64,000 nucleotides of DNA from Streptomyces sp. NBC_00390 (GTDB lineage: Bacteria > Actinomycetota > Actinomycetes > Streptomycetales > Streptomycetaceae): positions 8,060,001 through 8,124,000 of the forward strand of contig NZ_CP107945.1 of the NCBI RefSeq assembly GCF_036057275.1, read 5' to 3'. This document shows positions 50,982 through 60,437 of the stretch, piece by piece. The notes beneath the pieces are model-generated. The model was not told the origin of the DNA, did no database searches, and saw only the letters and a program-made list of their open reading frames with translations. Position 1 is the stretch's first letter. Every line of letters starts with the position of its first letter. Position numbers and translations under genes: made by a program.

Positions 50982-51492
50982 TGTTCCTCGCATGTGAACG
51001 CGGCTTCTTCGGTGCGCTCAACAATCTCATTGTGTGATTCGGTGTCAATTACATAACTCAACCGAAGCGCCTGGTTCATCCATCCGGCGGCGATTCCCGC
51101 AACATGCCGGAGCCGGCCGACTCTCACCCGTCCGACAGTGGGACGCCCGACGGACAACTGACCGGAGCGTCGGGTGCTGGGTGCGACCGGTATCGGTGCG
51201 CCGGAAACGGCCGACTGAGAGCCAACTGCCCTGTGCGGGGCGACGAGAGGGCGTGCTCGGCCGGCGGCCCATGCATTGAATGCGGGGGCGGGGGCCGGGA
51301 CGGGTGGTCTCCCGGTGCAGTTGCCGCGAGGCGCCGCCATGGTCCTGCCCCGGGCGGGTGAGGTCCAGGCGTGGGGTTGTGGCCCTCGGTGCTCACCGAG
51401 GGCCCGTGCGAGAGCCGGCGCTTTCTGACGGTCGTCGCCTCACGCACCCCCGCGCACCAGCAGGACCGGGCGCCCCGCGGCGCGTCGCTCGC
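50982..51492. other. Intergenic region, AT-rich promoter part
   Basis: About 510 bp. The left 80 bp are AT-rich and must hold the promoter of the barrel-protein gene. The remaining 400 bp show no gene, repeat or clear signal; arginine- and glycine-rich frames are shadows of base composition. Confidence 0.4.
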
Positions 51493-52452
51493 TCAGTCCT
51501 CCAGGACCGAGAGCACGATCTTGCCCCGTGTGCGGCCGGCCTCGCCCAGCCGGTGGGCCTCGGCCGCACGTTCCAGCGGCAGCACCGTCTCGACGACGGG
51601 TCGCAGGCTGCCCTTCTCGGCGAGCCCGGCAAGGGCGATCATCCCGGTGGAGTCGGGCTCCACCAGCGTGAACCCGGTGCGAATCCCATGTGCGCCGTTC
51701 TCCTCGGCGGCGGGCACGTCGTCGGGGGAGGGCAGGGTGACGAGGGTGCCGCCGTCACGCAGCACCCGCAGGGACCGGGGCCCGTAGTCGCCGCCCACGG
51801 AGTCGAGGACCACGTCGACGCTGCGCCCGAGCCGCTCGACGAAGTCCTCGCGGGTGTAGTCGATCACCTCGTCGGCGCCCAGTTCCTTCAGGAGTGCGTG
51901 CTTGTCCTCCCGGGCCGTGCCGATGACGTACGCGCCCCGGGCCGCGGCGATCTGCACCGCGAGATGCCCGACGCCGCCCGCGGCCGCGTGGATCAGGACA
52001 CGCTGACCGGCGTCGAGGCGTGCCGTCTCCACAAGCGCCTGCCATGCCGTGAGGCCGGCCAGCGGCAGCGCGGCGGCCTCCACGTGGGTGAGGCCGGCGG
52101 GCTTGCGGGCGAAGTGCCGCGCCGGGCCCGTGACGTACTCCGCGTAGCCGCCGGCCTGGCGCGGGAACTCGGGCATGCCGAACACCTCGTCGCCCGGCCG
52201 GTACAGCGTCACCCCGAGGCCGACCGCCTCGACGACGCCCGATACGTCGTAACCCAGCACCGGGGGCTCCCCGTGCATCCCGAACCCGCCCGTGGACCGT
52301 GTCTTCCAGTCGACCGGATTGACGCCGGCGGCGTGGACCCGCACGAGGATCTCCGTGGGCCCGGGCACGGGACGGGCGAGCTCGGCGATGGTCAGTACTT
52401 CCGGGCCGCCCCAGGAGGTGGGGGTGATCGCGCGCATCGTGGTGTCGTTCAT
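51493..52452 (-). CDS. NADP-dependent quinone oxidoreductase/zinc-free alcohol dehydrogenase
   Basis: A 319-residue medium-chain dehydrogenase of the quinone oxidoreductase type. It starts MRAITPTSWGGPEVLTIAEL after NDTT, and has VRVHAAGVNPVDWKTR, LGYDVSGVVEAVG and the NADP-binding IHAAAGGVGHLAVQIAAARG. Zinc ligands are absent. It is divergent from the GlxA-type regulator, with a 96-bp gap holding a spaced inverted repeat, so regulation by that protein is likely. Reduction of quinones or enals is probable. Confidence 0.92.
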   Translation of the reverse strand: MNDTTMRAITPTSWGGPEVLTIAELARPVPGPTEILVRVHAAGVNPVDWKTRSTGGFGMHGEPPVLGYDVSGVVEAVGLGVTLYRPGDEVFGMPEFPRQAGGYAEYVTGPARHFARKPAGLTHVEAAALPLAGLTAWQALVETARLDAGQRVLIHAAAGGVGHLAVQIAAARGAYVIGTAREDKHALLKELGADEVIDYTREDFVERLGRSVDVVLDSVGGDYGPRSLRVLRDGGTLVTLPSPDDVPAAEENGAHGIRTGFTLVEPDSTGMIALAGLAEKGSLRPVVETVLPLERAAEAHRLGEAGRTRGKIVLSVLED

Positions 52453-52521
52453 GAGATGTCCTTCCCGTTTCTCGGTACGCCACCACCTTCGGCGCTTTCC
52501 CCGGTCCTCAGAACTGGCCGG

Positions 52522-52550
52522 ATGGCCATGATGTGACAGAATCTGGCCAT
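52522..52550. promoter_or_regulatory. Spaced inverted repeat overlapping the GlxA-type start codon
   Basis: ATGGCCA (52522-52528) and TGGCCAT (52544-52550) are inverted copies 15 bp apart. The right copy contains the first bases of the ATG at 52549. A CAGAAT -10-like element at 52537 is so close to ATG that the mRNA is probably leaderless. A regulator bound here could repress itself and the divergent oxidoreductase. Confidence 0.45.
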
Positions 52551-53646
52551 GACTGCTGCGCAGGAGCCGAACCAGAGTGCCGAATGGACCGTGCGTGACG
52601 GCTGTGTCGTCCCTCCCGGCCCTGATCCGCACCGCGTCGTGGTTCTCGCCCTCGACGGAGTGATGACCTTCGAGCTGGGCATCCCCGCACGCATCTTCGG
52701 GACGGCTCGCTCGGCGGACGGACGCGCGCTCTACGAGGTGTCCGTCTGCACCCCCGACGGACGGCCGGTGCGCACCGAGGCAGGCTTCTCCATCGACGTG
52801 GAGTACGGCCCCGAGGCCCTGGAACACGCGGACACCGTGGTCATCGCGCCGACGCACCGACTGGGGCCGGTCGGAGAGGAGGGCGTGCTGCCCGGACCGC
52901 TGGACGCGGCTCTGGCACGGATCCGGCCGGGCACCCGGACGGTGTCCATCTGCACGGGGGCCTTCGTGCTCGCGGCGGCCGGGCTGCTCGACGACCGCCC
53001 CGCCACCACGCACTGGGCAGAGGTCGCGCACTTCCGAAGGCTCTTCCCGCAGGTGCGCATCGACGAGGACGTCCTCTTCGTCGACGACGGCGACGTGCTC
53101 ACCTCGGCCGGCGCGGCGGCCGGGGTCGACGTGTGCCTGTACCTGGTGCGACGCGACCACGGCAGTGCCGTCGCCAACCAGGTGGCCCGGCGCTGCATCG
53201 TGCCGCCGTGGCGGGACGGCGGACAGGCGCAGTACATCGAGCGACCCGTGCCGCCCCCGGCTGCCGCCACTACCGCTCCCACCCGGGCCTGGGCACTGGA
53301 GCGACTGCACCTGCCGCTGTCACTGGGGGAGCTGGCCGAGCACGCCCGGATGAGCGTGCGGACCTTCACCCGGCGGTTCCGTGACGAGGCGGGCGTCACT
53401 CCGGGGCAGTGGCTCACCGCTCAGCGGGTGGAGGTGGCCAAGCAACTGCTGGAGACCAGCGACCTGTCCATCGACCTGATCGCCGACCGGGCCGGTTTCG
53501 GCAGCGCCAACTCGCTGCGGCAGCACATGCGCGACCTTGTCGGCGTCTCACCCGCCGCCTATCGCCGGACCTTCCGCGCCACAGCCGCCGACCGAGGCGA
53601 CGGCCCGGCGTCCGGGCGGACGGAGCTCACCGCATCACGTGCTTGA
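52549..53646 (+). CDS. GlxA family (DJ-1/PfpI-AraC) transcriptional regulator
   Basis: A 365-residue regulator. The N-terminal DJ-1/PfpI-like amidotransferase fold reads HRVVVLALDGVMTFELGIPA, then SICTGAFVLAAAGLLDDRPA with the nucleophile-like cysteine. The C-terminal AraC domain has two HTHs: LGELAEHARMSVRTFTRRFR and LIADRAGFGSANSLRQHMRD, ending VSPAAYRRTFR. This is the GlxA architecture. It is divergent from the quinone oxidoreductase. The ligand is unknown. Confidence 0.94.
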   Translation: MTAAQEPNQSAEWTVRDGCVVPPGPDPHRVVVLALDGVMTFELGIPARIFGTARSADGRALYEVSVCTPDGRPVRTEAGFSIDVEYGPEALEHADTVVIAPTHRLGPVGEEGVLPGPLDAALARIRPGTRTVSICTGAFVLAAAGLLDDRPATTHWAEVAHFRRLFPQVRIDEDVLFVDDGDVLTSAGAAAGVDVCLYLVRRDHGSAVANQVARRCIVPPWRDGGQAQYIERPVPPPAAATTAPTRAWALERLHLPLSLGELAEHARMSVRTFTRRFRDEAGVTPGQWLTAQRVEVAKQLLETSDLSIDLIADRAGFGSANSLRQHMRDLVGVSPAAYRRTFRATAADRGDGPASGRTELTASRA

Positions 53647-53872
53647 CGCCCCTGCCGTTCGGCAGCATGCGGGGCGCGCCAGTCGCGCGCCGGTGACCGC
53701 GGCCCGGCGGTCGCGACCGGCAGGGCGGGTACGGCGGACCGCCGGCGCCGGTCCCGCCGTGTTTGCGAGGCGATCACATCAGTGGCCACGAACTGCGATG
53801 CCGGAGCCGTTCCATCAGGCTCAACGCTCCACCGTGCCCCGACCGGTCAGGATCGGCGCAGGTGGCGAAGCG

Positions 53873-54958
53873 CTAGGCGAAGTGCAGCCTGACCTCCGCC
53901 GCGCCACGGGCCGATGCCACGGTGCCGGCCTCCGCCTCCAGGGCCCTGCGGACGGCAGCGGACAGTGACCCGAACGGCGTGACGGTCAGGTCGAGTTCGG
54001 CGCCGGCGGCCTTGGCGCGCCAGGTTCCGGCGATCTCCGAACCGACCAGGACAGCCCCGGGCCCTCCGATCGCCCGCCAGATCTCTTTCGCCCGGTCCTT
54101 GTCGGGCACCAGCCGCCCGCGATCCCGCGCTTGCAGGAACGGATCGCCCGGCGGAAGGAGCCGGACCAGATCCAGGCTCTTCGCGGCACGCAGGGCGTCC
54201 AGTCCGGAGGCGGGCAGCCAGGTCTTCTCCCCGTCCACCCACACCTCGGCCAGATCCTGTGGCCACACCGCCTTGACGACGGTCGGCTTGGTGCCCAGGA
54301 ATTTCGCCACGTCGGCGGGTGTGGCAGGACCGAGAAGACGCAGATAGGCACGCACCAGTCCGTCCGTGCCCGTGGCCGTGGACGGCACGGGGAACCGCTG
54401 CTCCAGCGGCGCGAGGAGGGTCCTGACCCCTTCCGCGTCCACCCGGATCCCACCGAACAGTCCGGCCTGCTGGAAGAGCAGCCCGGAGATGTGCTGCGCT
54501 TCGCAGGCGTCGCACCAGTACGTCAGTGACGCGGGCACCAACCTGCTCACCGCTGTACTGACCTCGCCCTTGACCATCGGCGCGGTCACCACCTCGCGGA
54601 AGGCCTCGGCGGTGGCGCGGAAGGCCCCCAGACCGAGCCGCCTGCCCTCCTTGATCACAGCGGTATTGATCCGGGCCGTCGCGTCCGTGTCGTCGACGGG
54701 CCACAAGGCGGTGGCGAGGGCCGGGAGGTCGGTACGCCGGTGCAGATGGGGCGCGCCGCGGAACGACCACACGAGGTCCAGCCCGTCAGCGGACGCGCCC
54801 CGCGCGGCCAGCGCCGCCCGTGCCGAGCCCTTCGGCGTGTCCTGCACTCCCAGATCGAGTACCCGCGGCGCGAGCGAGGAGCGGTCGAACCCATGAGCCG
54901 CCACCCGATGGGCCAGTACCTGCTCCCGGCCCACTTCGATCCGGTGTGCGCTGCTCAC
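53873..54958 (-). CDS. AlkZ-like winged-helix DNA glycosylase family protein
   Basis: A 361-residue HTH_42 protein. The family builds a C-shaped structure of winged helices; AlkZ of azinomycin producers unhooks DNA crosslinks. Visible blocks are REQVLAHRVAAHGF, DLVWSFRGAPHLHRRTDLPA, YWCDACEAQHISGLLFQQAG and PFGSLSAAVRRALE. The catalytic QxQ/QxD motif is here VLDLGVQDTP, where the second residue pair is D-T and not x-Q, so activity may differ. GTG 54958 follows GGGGGCAGAG. It stands alone and could protect against alkylating DNA damage. Confidence 0.8.
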   Translation of the reverse strand: MSSAHRIEVGREQVLAHRVAAHGFDRSSLAPRVLDLGVQDTPKGSARAALAARGASADGLDLVWSFRGAPHLHRRTDLPALATALWPVDDTDATARINTAVIKEGRRLGLGAFRATAEAFREVVTAPMVKGEVSTAVSRLVPASLTYWCDACEAQHISGLLFQQAGLFGGIRVDAEGVRTLLAPLEQRFPVPSTATGTDGLVRAYLRLLGPATPADVAKFLGTKPTVVKAVWPQDLAEVWVDGEKTWLPASGLDALRAAKSLDLVRLLPPGDPFLQARDRGRLVPDKDRAKEIWRAIGGPGAVLVGSEIAGTWRAKAAGAELDLTVTPFGSLSAAVRRALEAEAGTVASARGAAEVRLHFA

Positions 54959-55100
54959 GACTCTGCCCCCTGCATACGTCTGTCCGTACCGTACACACGC
55001 CCGCACCCGGTAGTCGCACTGTCGCCAGTCACATCAGCGGACGTGTGACGCGCAGCCGCGGTTGGAAGACTTCGTGGGGTCGGTGCCGTCGGCAGGCGGT

Positions 55101-55457
55101 TCACCATGCGCCGTGGTGGGCCAGGCCCAGGGCCAGTACGGCGACGGAGAGCGAGAGGAACGCGGCCGCGGCGCCGAGCCTGCGGTCGCCCACCCGTAGG
55201 TGTGCGCCCACGGCGCCGAGGAAGTACAGGACGAGGCCTGCCGCGGCCGCCGTTCCGATCAACGGCACAGCGAAGCCGATCAGCAGTCCGAGCGCGCCCG
55301 CGCCGAGGAGCGTGCCCAACGGGACCATCCATGACCGGGGCACACTCAGTCTGTCTGCGATCACGGCGATCGACTCGTGGCGCACCAGGTCCAGACAGGC
55401 GCCGTAGCCGAGCGCAATCGCGGTCAGGACGGTGACCGTGGCGTAGGCGGTGAACAT
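55101..55457 (-). CDS. DoxX-like membrane protein
   Basis: A 118-residue four-helix membrane protein: TVLTAIALGYGACLDLVRHE, WMVPLGTLLGAGALGLLIGF, GTAAAAGLVLYFLGAVGAHL and AAAAFLSLSVAVLALGLAHH. RSWMVPLGTLLGAGALGLL is characteristic of the DoxX_2 group. It is divergent from the LysR regulator with a 108-bp gap, suggesting control by it. These proteins are linked with quinone or oxidative-stress functions; the exact role is not readable. Confidence 0.85.
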   Translation of the reverse strand: MFTAYATVTVLTAIALGYGACLDLVRHESIAVIADRLSVPRSWMVPLGTLLGAGALGLLIGFAVPLIGTAAAAGLVLYFLGAVGAHLRVGDRRLGAAAAFLSLSVAVLALGLAHHGAW

Positions 55458-55565
55458 GGATTCCTCCCCGGGCTGAGATCGAGGCGAATGTGCCTGTTCT
55501 CTTGATCTCCACCTTCCTCACGTCCGGCGTTGCGAGTCCAATACCTGCATCCATAACCTGACGGC

Positions 55566-56468
55566 ATGGATGTGGACACGCGGCTGCTGAGGTACTTCGC
55601 CGCCGTCGCGCAGGAGGGAAACCTCACCCGCGCCGCACGGCGGCTGTTCGTGTCGCAGCCGGCGCTGACCAAGCAGATCAGGCAACTGGAGGCCCAGCTG
55701 GGTGTGGAGCTGTTCACCCGCTCCCGGGCCGGGATGACTCTCACCGAACCGGGCCGTGCTCTGGCCGCTGGGGTGCCGGGGCTGCTCACCGACTGGGACC
55801 GGCTGCTGCGGGGGACGAGGAGCGCCGCCGCCCGGGCCGGCCGTGTGCTGCGGGTCGGGTTCCTGGCCAGCGCCGCCAACGAGCTCACTCCGCAGATCGT
55901 CGCCGCTTTTGTCCGCCGCCGGCCGGGCTGGCGGGTGGACATGCGGCAGGCACCCTGGTCAGACCCGACCGCCGGGCTCGGCGACGGGACCGTCGATGCC
56001 GCGCTGCTACGGCTGCCCTTCCCCGGCCAGGACGAGCTGCGCGTCGAGGTGCTGCTGACCGAGCCGCGGTGCGTCGTGCTGGCCGTCGCACACCCTCTGG
56101 CCGGCAGGGACGAGATCCCGTTCCGGGAGCTGTGGGACGAACCGTTCGTGGCCGCCCCGCCCGAGACCGGCTCATGGCATGACTACTGGCTGGCCACCGA
56201 CGAACGCGAGGGCCGCCCGGCCCGCATCGGAACCGTCACCGAGAACCCCGACGAGTGGCTGAGCGCGATCGCCAACGGCTACGGCATCGCCCTCGCCCCG
56301 GAGTCCGCCGCCCGCTTCTACCCCCGCCCCGGCATCGTCCACCGCCCCGTCACCGGCGTCAGCCCGAGCAGCGTCGGCATCGCCTGGGCGTCCGCTGCCG
56401 ACACCGACCCGGTCATCCAGGACTTCGTCCGGTGCTGCCTGGACAACCGGCCGCCGGACCCGACGTGA
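55566..56468 (+). CDS. LysR family transcriptional regulator
   Basis: A 300-residue regulator. The N-terminal HTH is MDVDTRLLRYFAAVAQEGNL, then RLFVSQPALTKQIRQLEAQL, and the effector domain has RVLRVGFLASAANELTPQIV, then LPFPGQDELRVEVLLTEPRC, and NGYGIALAPESAARFYPRPG. Layout and length are standard. It faces the DoxX-like gene, its likely target by the usual divergent arrangement. Confidence 0.94.
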   Translation: MDVDTRLLRYFAAVAQEGNLTRAARRLFVSQPALTKQIRQLEAQLGVELFTRSRAGMTLTEPGRALAAGVPGLLTDWDRLLRGTRSAAARAGRVLRVGFLASAANELTPQIVAAFVRRRPGWRVDMRQAPWSDPTAGLGDGTVDAALLRLPFPGQDELRVEVLLTEPRCVVLAVAHPLAGRDEIPFRELWDEPFVAAPPETGSWHDYWLATDEREGRPARIGTVTENPDEWLSAIANGYGIALAPESAARFYPRPGIVHRPVTGVSPSSVGIAWASAADTDPVIQDFVRCCLDNRPPDPT

Positions 56469-56615
56469 TGGGGCCGCGCGGGGCCGGCCCGTGAGCAACC
56501 CCCGGCGGACGGCGGTGGAGCCGGTCGCAGGTGTCACGGGTCGTGCAGCCCGCAGCCCGCAGCCCGCCCGGCTGTCAGCAGTGGCACCATGGTTTTGACG
56601 TATCGAGGAGGGCTC

Positions 56616-57437
56616 ATGACCCCATCGGACGAGAACGCGCGAGTCGTGCCGGTCACCCGCCGTCGGCCCGATCCGGACGACCGCGTGACCTGGGAACCCA
56701 GCGGGCGCTGGGTACGCGGGACGAAGGGTGAGGTCACGGTCGTCGACAGCCGACGGCCGGTCCTGGTGTGGGAACCCGGCCGTCCGGTACCGCTGTACGC
56801 CTTCCCGGAGGAGGACGTCCGGATGGACCTGCTGCGCAGGACCGAGAAACCGGCCACGAGACGTCATGCGGGAGCGACCGTTTTCTACGACCTGGAGGTC
56901 GGCGGCGAAACCGTCCCAAGGGCGGCATGGACGTACCCCGCCGAGGAATTGGCCGATCACGTGTCCTTCGAGTGGTTCGGACGGGACGTACTCGACCACT
57001 GGTACGAAGAAGAAGAGGAGATCTTCGTACACCCGCGTGACCCGTACAAGCGGGTCGACGCCCTGGCCAGTACCCGGCACGTCCAGGTCGAGATCCAGGG
57101 CACGGTCGTCGCCGACACACGCACCCCGGTGCTTCTCTTCGAAACCCATCTGCCGACCCGGTACTACTTCCCGCGCGAGGACGTCCGGCTCGATCTCTTC
57201 ACCCCGGACGATCACCGAACCCGATGCCCGTACAAGGGGGTTGCGACCGACTACTGGTCGTGGGCCGGCGACGGGGACGTGCCGCGCAACATCGCCTGGA
57301 GCTACCCCGATCCCCTGCCGGCCATGAGCGCCATCACGGGGCGGGTGGCGTTCTACAACGAGGCCGTCGACATCGTCGTCGACGGCGAGCGGCTGGAACG
57401 TCCGGTCACCCCTTTCAGCGACATGCTGGCGCGGTAG
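56616..57437 (+). CDS. Double DUF427 (NTP_transf_9-like) protein
   Basis: A 273-residue soluble protein with two DUF427 domains. The first holds WVRGTKGEVTVVDSRRPVLV, PLYAFPEEDVRMDLL and AAWTYPAEELADHVSFEW. The second holds HVQVEIQGTVVADTRTPVLL, RYYFPREDVRLDLF, then ATDYWSWAGDGD and IAWSYPDPLPAMSAITGRVA. Domain pairing is normal for this family. ATG 56616 follows GAGGAGGG. The function is unknown; it stands alone. Confidence 0.9.
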   Translation: MTPSDENARVVPVTRRRPDPDDRVTWEPSGRWVRGTKGEVTVVDSRRPVLVWEPGRPVPLYAFPEEDVRMDLLRRTEKPATRRHAGATVFYDLEVGGETVPRAAWTYPAEELADHVSFEWFGRDVLDHWYEEEEEIFVHPRDPYKRVDALASTRHVQVEIQGTVVADTRTPVLLFETHLPTRYYFPREDVRLDLFTPDDHRTRCPYKGVATDYWSWAGDGDVPRNIAWSYPDPLPAMSAITGRVAFYNEAVDIVVDGERLERPVTPFSDMLAR

Positions 57438-57572
57438 CTCTCCGGCCACAAGGCGGTCGCGCAGGTGCGCCGGTCAAGGCGGTCCGTTCGCGCCCTGTTG
57501 GGCAGTGGGCTCCGACAAGTCGCAGGCCGGGCCTGAGCTTGCGGACCTCCGCGGCGTCCCCTGCTCGCTCAC

Positions 57573-59108
57573 TCAGTGCTCAGGCTGGGGCAGTTGCGTG
57601 CCGTTGGTGCTGAGCGTGGAGGGCAGGACCCGGGCGATGAGCAGCGCGACATCATCGGGGTCGCCGGGATGGCGCAGGGTGTTCAGGAGCACGTCGCAGG
57701 TGTCGTCCAGCGAGCGATGGGGGTCGTCCAGAAGGGCGAGCAGGCCGTCCAGGGATTCGTCGATGGCTCGGTCGCGCCGCTCGACCAGACCATCGGTGTA
57801 CAGAACGAGCTGTTCGCCCGGGTGCAGGGCGAGCGTAGTGGTGTGGAAGGGGGCCTTTCCGACGCCCAGCGGTGTTCCGGTGGGCAGGTCGAGCAGTTCG
57901 GGCTTTCCGTCGAGGCGGAGCAGGGCGGGGGGCAGATGGCCGGCGAGGGAGATGTGGCACTGCGCGCTGAGCGGGTCGTAGACGGTGTAGACGCAGGTGG
58001 CGATGGTGTCCTGCTCCAGGCCTTCGGTGATGTGGTCGAGGTGCTGGAGGACCTGGGCGGGGTCGAGGTCGAGGCCGGCCAGGGTACGGGTGGCTGTGCG
58101 GAGCTGGCCCATCGTGGCAGCGGCGCCGACACCGCTGCCCATCACGTCTCCGACGACGAGGGCGGTCTTGTCTCCGCCCAGTGGAATGACGTCGAACCAG
58201 TCGCCGCCGATCTCGCTGGCTGCCTGGGCGGGTTGGTACCGGGAGGCGATCGCCAGTCCGGGACGTGGCGGTGGCGGGTGGGGCAGCAGGCTGCGCTGGA
58301 GGGTGAGCACGGTGCGGCGTTGTTCCTGGACGGCACGGTGCCGTTCGGTCACGTCCACGCTGGAGGTCACCACCCCCAGCACCGTTCCGTTGGGTGCTTC
58401 GAGCCGGTGGAAGGAGATCGACCAGGCATGCTCGTTCTCCGGGTCGGCCGGGGTGCGGCCGACGGTGTACTGGTCCAGAACGGGGACGCCGGTGTCCAGG
58501 ACCTCACGCATCGTCGCTTCGAAGGACTCGTCCAGGAAGGGCAGCACCTCATGGACGTGGCGGCCCAGATGCTCGGAGGCAGGCACGCCGTTCATGCGCT
58601 CCTCAGCCGGATTGACCGAGACATAGCGAAGGTCGGTGTCCAGTACACCGAGTCCGATCGGCGACTGGGACACCAGCCGGGCGGACAACGCGAGGTCCCG
58701 CTCGAGCTCGCGCAGCGTCGTCTGATCCGCGGCAAGGCCCAGAGCCCAGTACTCCCGCTGGTCGTCCTGTAGCCGCATGTTCCGGAATTCCACCTGCCGC
58801 GTGCTGCCGTCCTTGTGTCGCACCGGGAAGACTCCGGCCCAGCTGCTGCCGCCTTCCATGACCCGAATGAACATGTCCATCACAAGTCCGCGATCCTTCT
58901 CGTGGACCAGCAAACGGGCCGCGTACTGGCCGAGAGCCTCCTCTGCGGTGTAGCCGAACAGGGCCTCGGCCTGCGGACTCCAGAGATCGATCCTGCCCTC
59001 GGCATTGAGGAGGACGGCCGCCACGCTCAGTACATCGAGGAGGCCGCCGGATGTCGCAGCGACGTCCCTTGGGTCGGCACCAGGCGGGAAGGACTTGGCT
59101 GCGCACAT
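57573..59108 (-). CDS. PAS-PAS-PP2C serine phosphatase (RsbU-like)
   Basis: A 511-residue signalling protein. PAS domain one spans about 20-130 (VLLNAEGRIDLWSPQAEALF, GYTAEEALGQ). PAS domain two spans about 140-260 (SPIGLGVLDTDLRYVSVNPA, then AWSISFHRLEAPNGTVLGVV). The PP2C_SIG domain is the last 240 residues (AQAASEIGGDWFDVIPLGGD, LVVGDVMGSGVGAAATMGQL, YTDGLVERRDRAIDES, DDVALLIAR). All metal-site motifs are present. It probably acts on an anti-sigma antagonist; none is adjacent. Third phosphatase of this class in the window. Confidence 0.91.
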   Translation of the reverse strand: MCAAKSFPPGADPRDVAATSGGLLDVLSVAAVLLNAEGRIDLWSPQAEALFGYTAEEALGQYAARLLVHEKDRGLVMDMFIRVMEGGSSWAGVFPVRHKDGSTRQVEFRNMRLQDDQREYWALGLAADQTTLRELERDLALSARLVSQSPIGLGVLDTDLRYVSVNPAEERMNGVPASEHLGRHVHEVLPFLDESFEATMREVLDTGVPVLDQYTVGRTPADPENEHAWSISFHRLEAPNGTVLGVVTSSVDVTERHRAVQEQRRTVLTLQRSLLPHPPPPRPGLAIASRYQPAQAASEIGGDWFDVIPLGGDKTALVVGDVMGSGVGAAATMGQLRTATRTLAGLDLDPAQVLQHLDHITEGLEQDTIATCVYTVYDPLSAQCHISLAGHLPPALLRLDGKPELLDLPTGTPLGVGKAPFHTTTLALHPGEQLVLYTDGLVERRDRAIDESLDGLLALLDDPHRSLDDTCDVLLNTLRHPGDPDDVALLIARVLPSTLSTNGTQLPQPEH

Positions 59109-60021
59109 CCCAGGCCCTCCTCACTGCGCACGTCGCCGCCCAGCTGTATCAGGACGGCGACCCACGACCGAGCCTCGGCTTCGGGGCTCCACCTCCTCCA
59201 TCGTCGCCCCACAAGTGCCATTCGCGCAGCCATGGCGATCCTGTGCCCGGGCCTGCCGGCGCCGCCGGAGCTTGCCGAGGTCGTCCCCATCAGCGCCGGG
59301 TTCACGCCTCCGAACACCATCGGGCCTGCATGGCGGCCGCCACCGGGCGGCACATGCGCACCATCCTGATCCGGGTGAATGCGGGCGGCCCACAAGCGCT
59401 CGCTGTGCCGCGGCTCGGCCGCCGTGACCGCCGTGCCCTCCCTACGCCAGTGCGGTTCTCACGGTGGCAGTCGATGCCGTTCTCCTGGGCGTGCGGTCCC
59501 CGATGACCTGGGAGTTCCTGGGGGAGGCGGCTCCCCGCCGCAGAGACGACCGGGTTCGCGCCGATGTGCGCCCGACGGCCGGAGGCGGCGCCGGCATGCG
59601 CTATCGACGCGGCTGCGGCCTCCGTGTCCGTCGCTCGCGGTGCGGCGGTGGGTGAGGCCGCCGGTCATGTGGCCGCCGACCACCCGTTGCAACACGTCAG
59701 CAGGCGGTTACGGTCCATGTCGGTGCCGTCCGCAAGCGCGGTGCACCGTGGTGGCGCAGGCGCACTGCGTGCCGAACCTGCGACGGGCCGTCGCGAAGGA
59801 GCCGGCACGGTCCGAGCGGATCTGCTGGTAGAGGTGCCGGGTGACCTCGACCTCGCTGTTCGGCTCGCCGAGCGGGAGCCACTGGTCCAGTCGTGCGGCT
59901 CACCCAGTTTCATCTACGAGAGTCAAAAAACTCGGACGGCGATGTCGAGAACCCGTGACTGGCTTCGTCCCCGCAATGAAGGCGACCACAATGGGTCGCA
60001 CCAGCACCGAGGAGAACCACG
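59109..60021. other. Long intergenic region without a supported gene
   Basis: This 913-bp stretch is the longest gap. All six frames carry broken, arginine/proline-rich frames with no ribosome sites or recognisable folds. It includes the promoter of the YCII gene at its right end. It may hold a decayed gene, for example in the plus frame around 59800-59930 (GDLDLAVRLAEREPLVQSCG), but this is not convincing. Confidence 0.4.
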
Positions 60022-60429
60022 ATGGCCAAGTACCTGCTGCTCAAGCACTACCGCGGCGCCCCGGCAGCGGTCAACGACGTGCCCATGGACCAGTGGAGCC
60101 CGGAGGAGATCTCGGCCCACATGCAGTACATGAACGACTTCGCGGCCCGGCTGGAGAAGACAGGCGAGTTCGTCGACGGTCAGGCGCTCGCCCCCGAGGG
60201 AGCGTGGGTCCGCTACGACGGTGAGGGGCGCCCGCCGGTCACCGACGGACCGTTCGCGGAGACCAAGGACCTCATCGCCGGCTGGATGATCATCGACGTC
60301 GACAGCTACGAGCGCGCCGTCGAGCTGGCGGGAGAACTGTCGGCCGCCCCTGGGGCGGGCGGCAAGCCGATCCACGAGTGGCTCGAGCTGCGCCCGTTCC
60401 TGACCGCGCCGCCCACCATCACGGAGTGA
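60022..60429 (+). CDS. YCII-related (DGPF) protein
   Basis: A 135-residue alpha-beta barrel protein. It begins MAKYLLLKHYRGAPAAVNDV and has the family tag TDGPFAETKDLIAGWMIIDV. GAGGAG lies upstream. It is followed after eight bases by an ECF sigma gene, the standard pairing of group ECF42, where the YCII/DGPF protein takes part in signal response. Its biochemical action is unproven. Confidence 0.94.
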   Translation: MAKYLLLKHYRGAPAAVNDVPMDQWSPEEISAHMQYMNDFAARLEKTGEFVDGQALAPEGAWVRYDGEGRPPVTDGPFAETKDLIAGWMIIDVDSYERAVELAGELSAAPGAGGKPIHEWLELRPFLTAPPTITE

Positions 60430-60437
60430 CCCCATCG

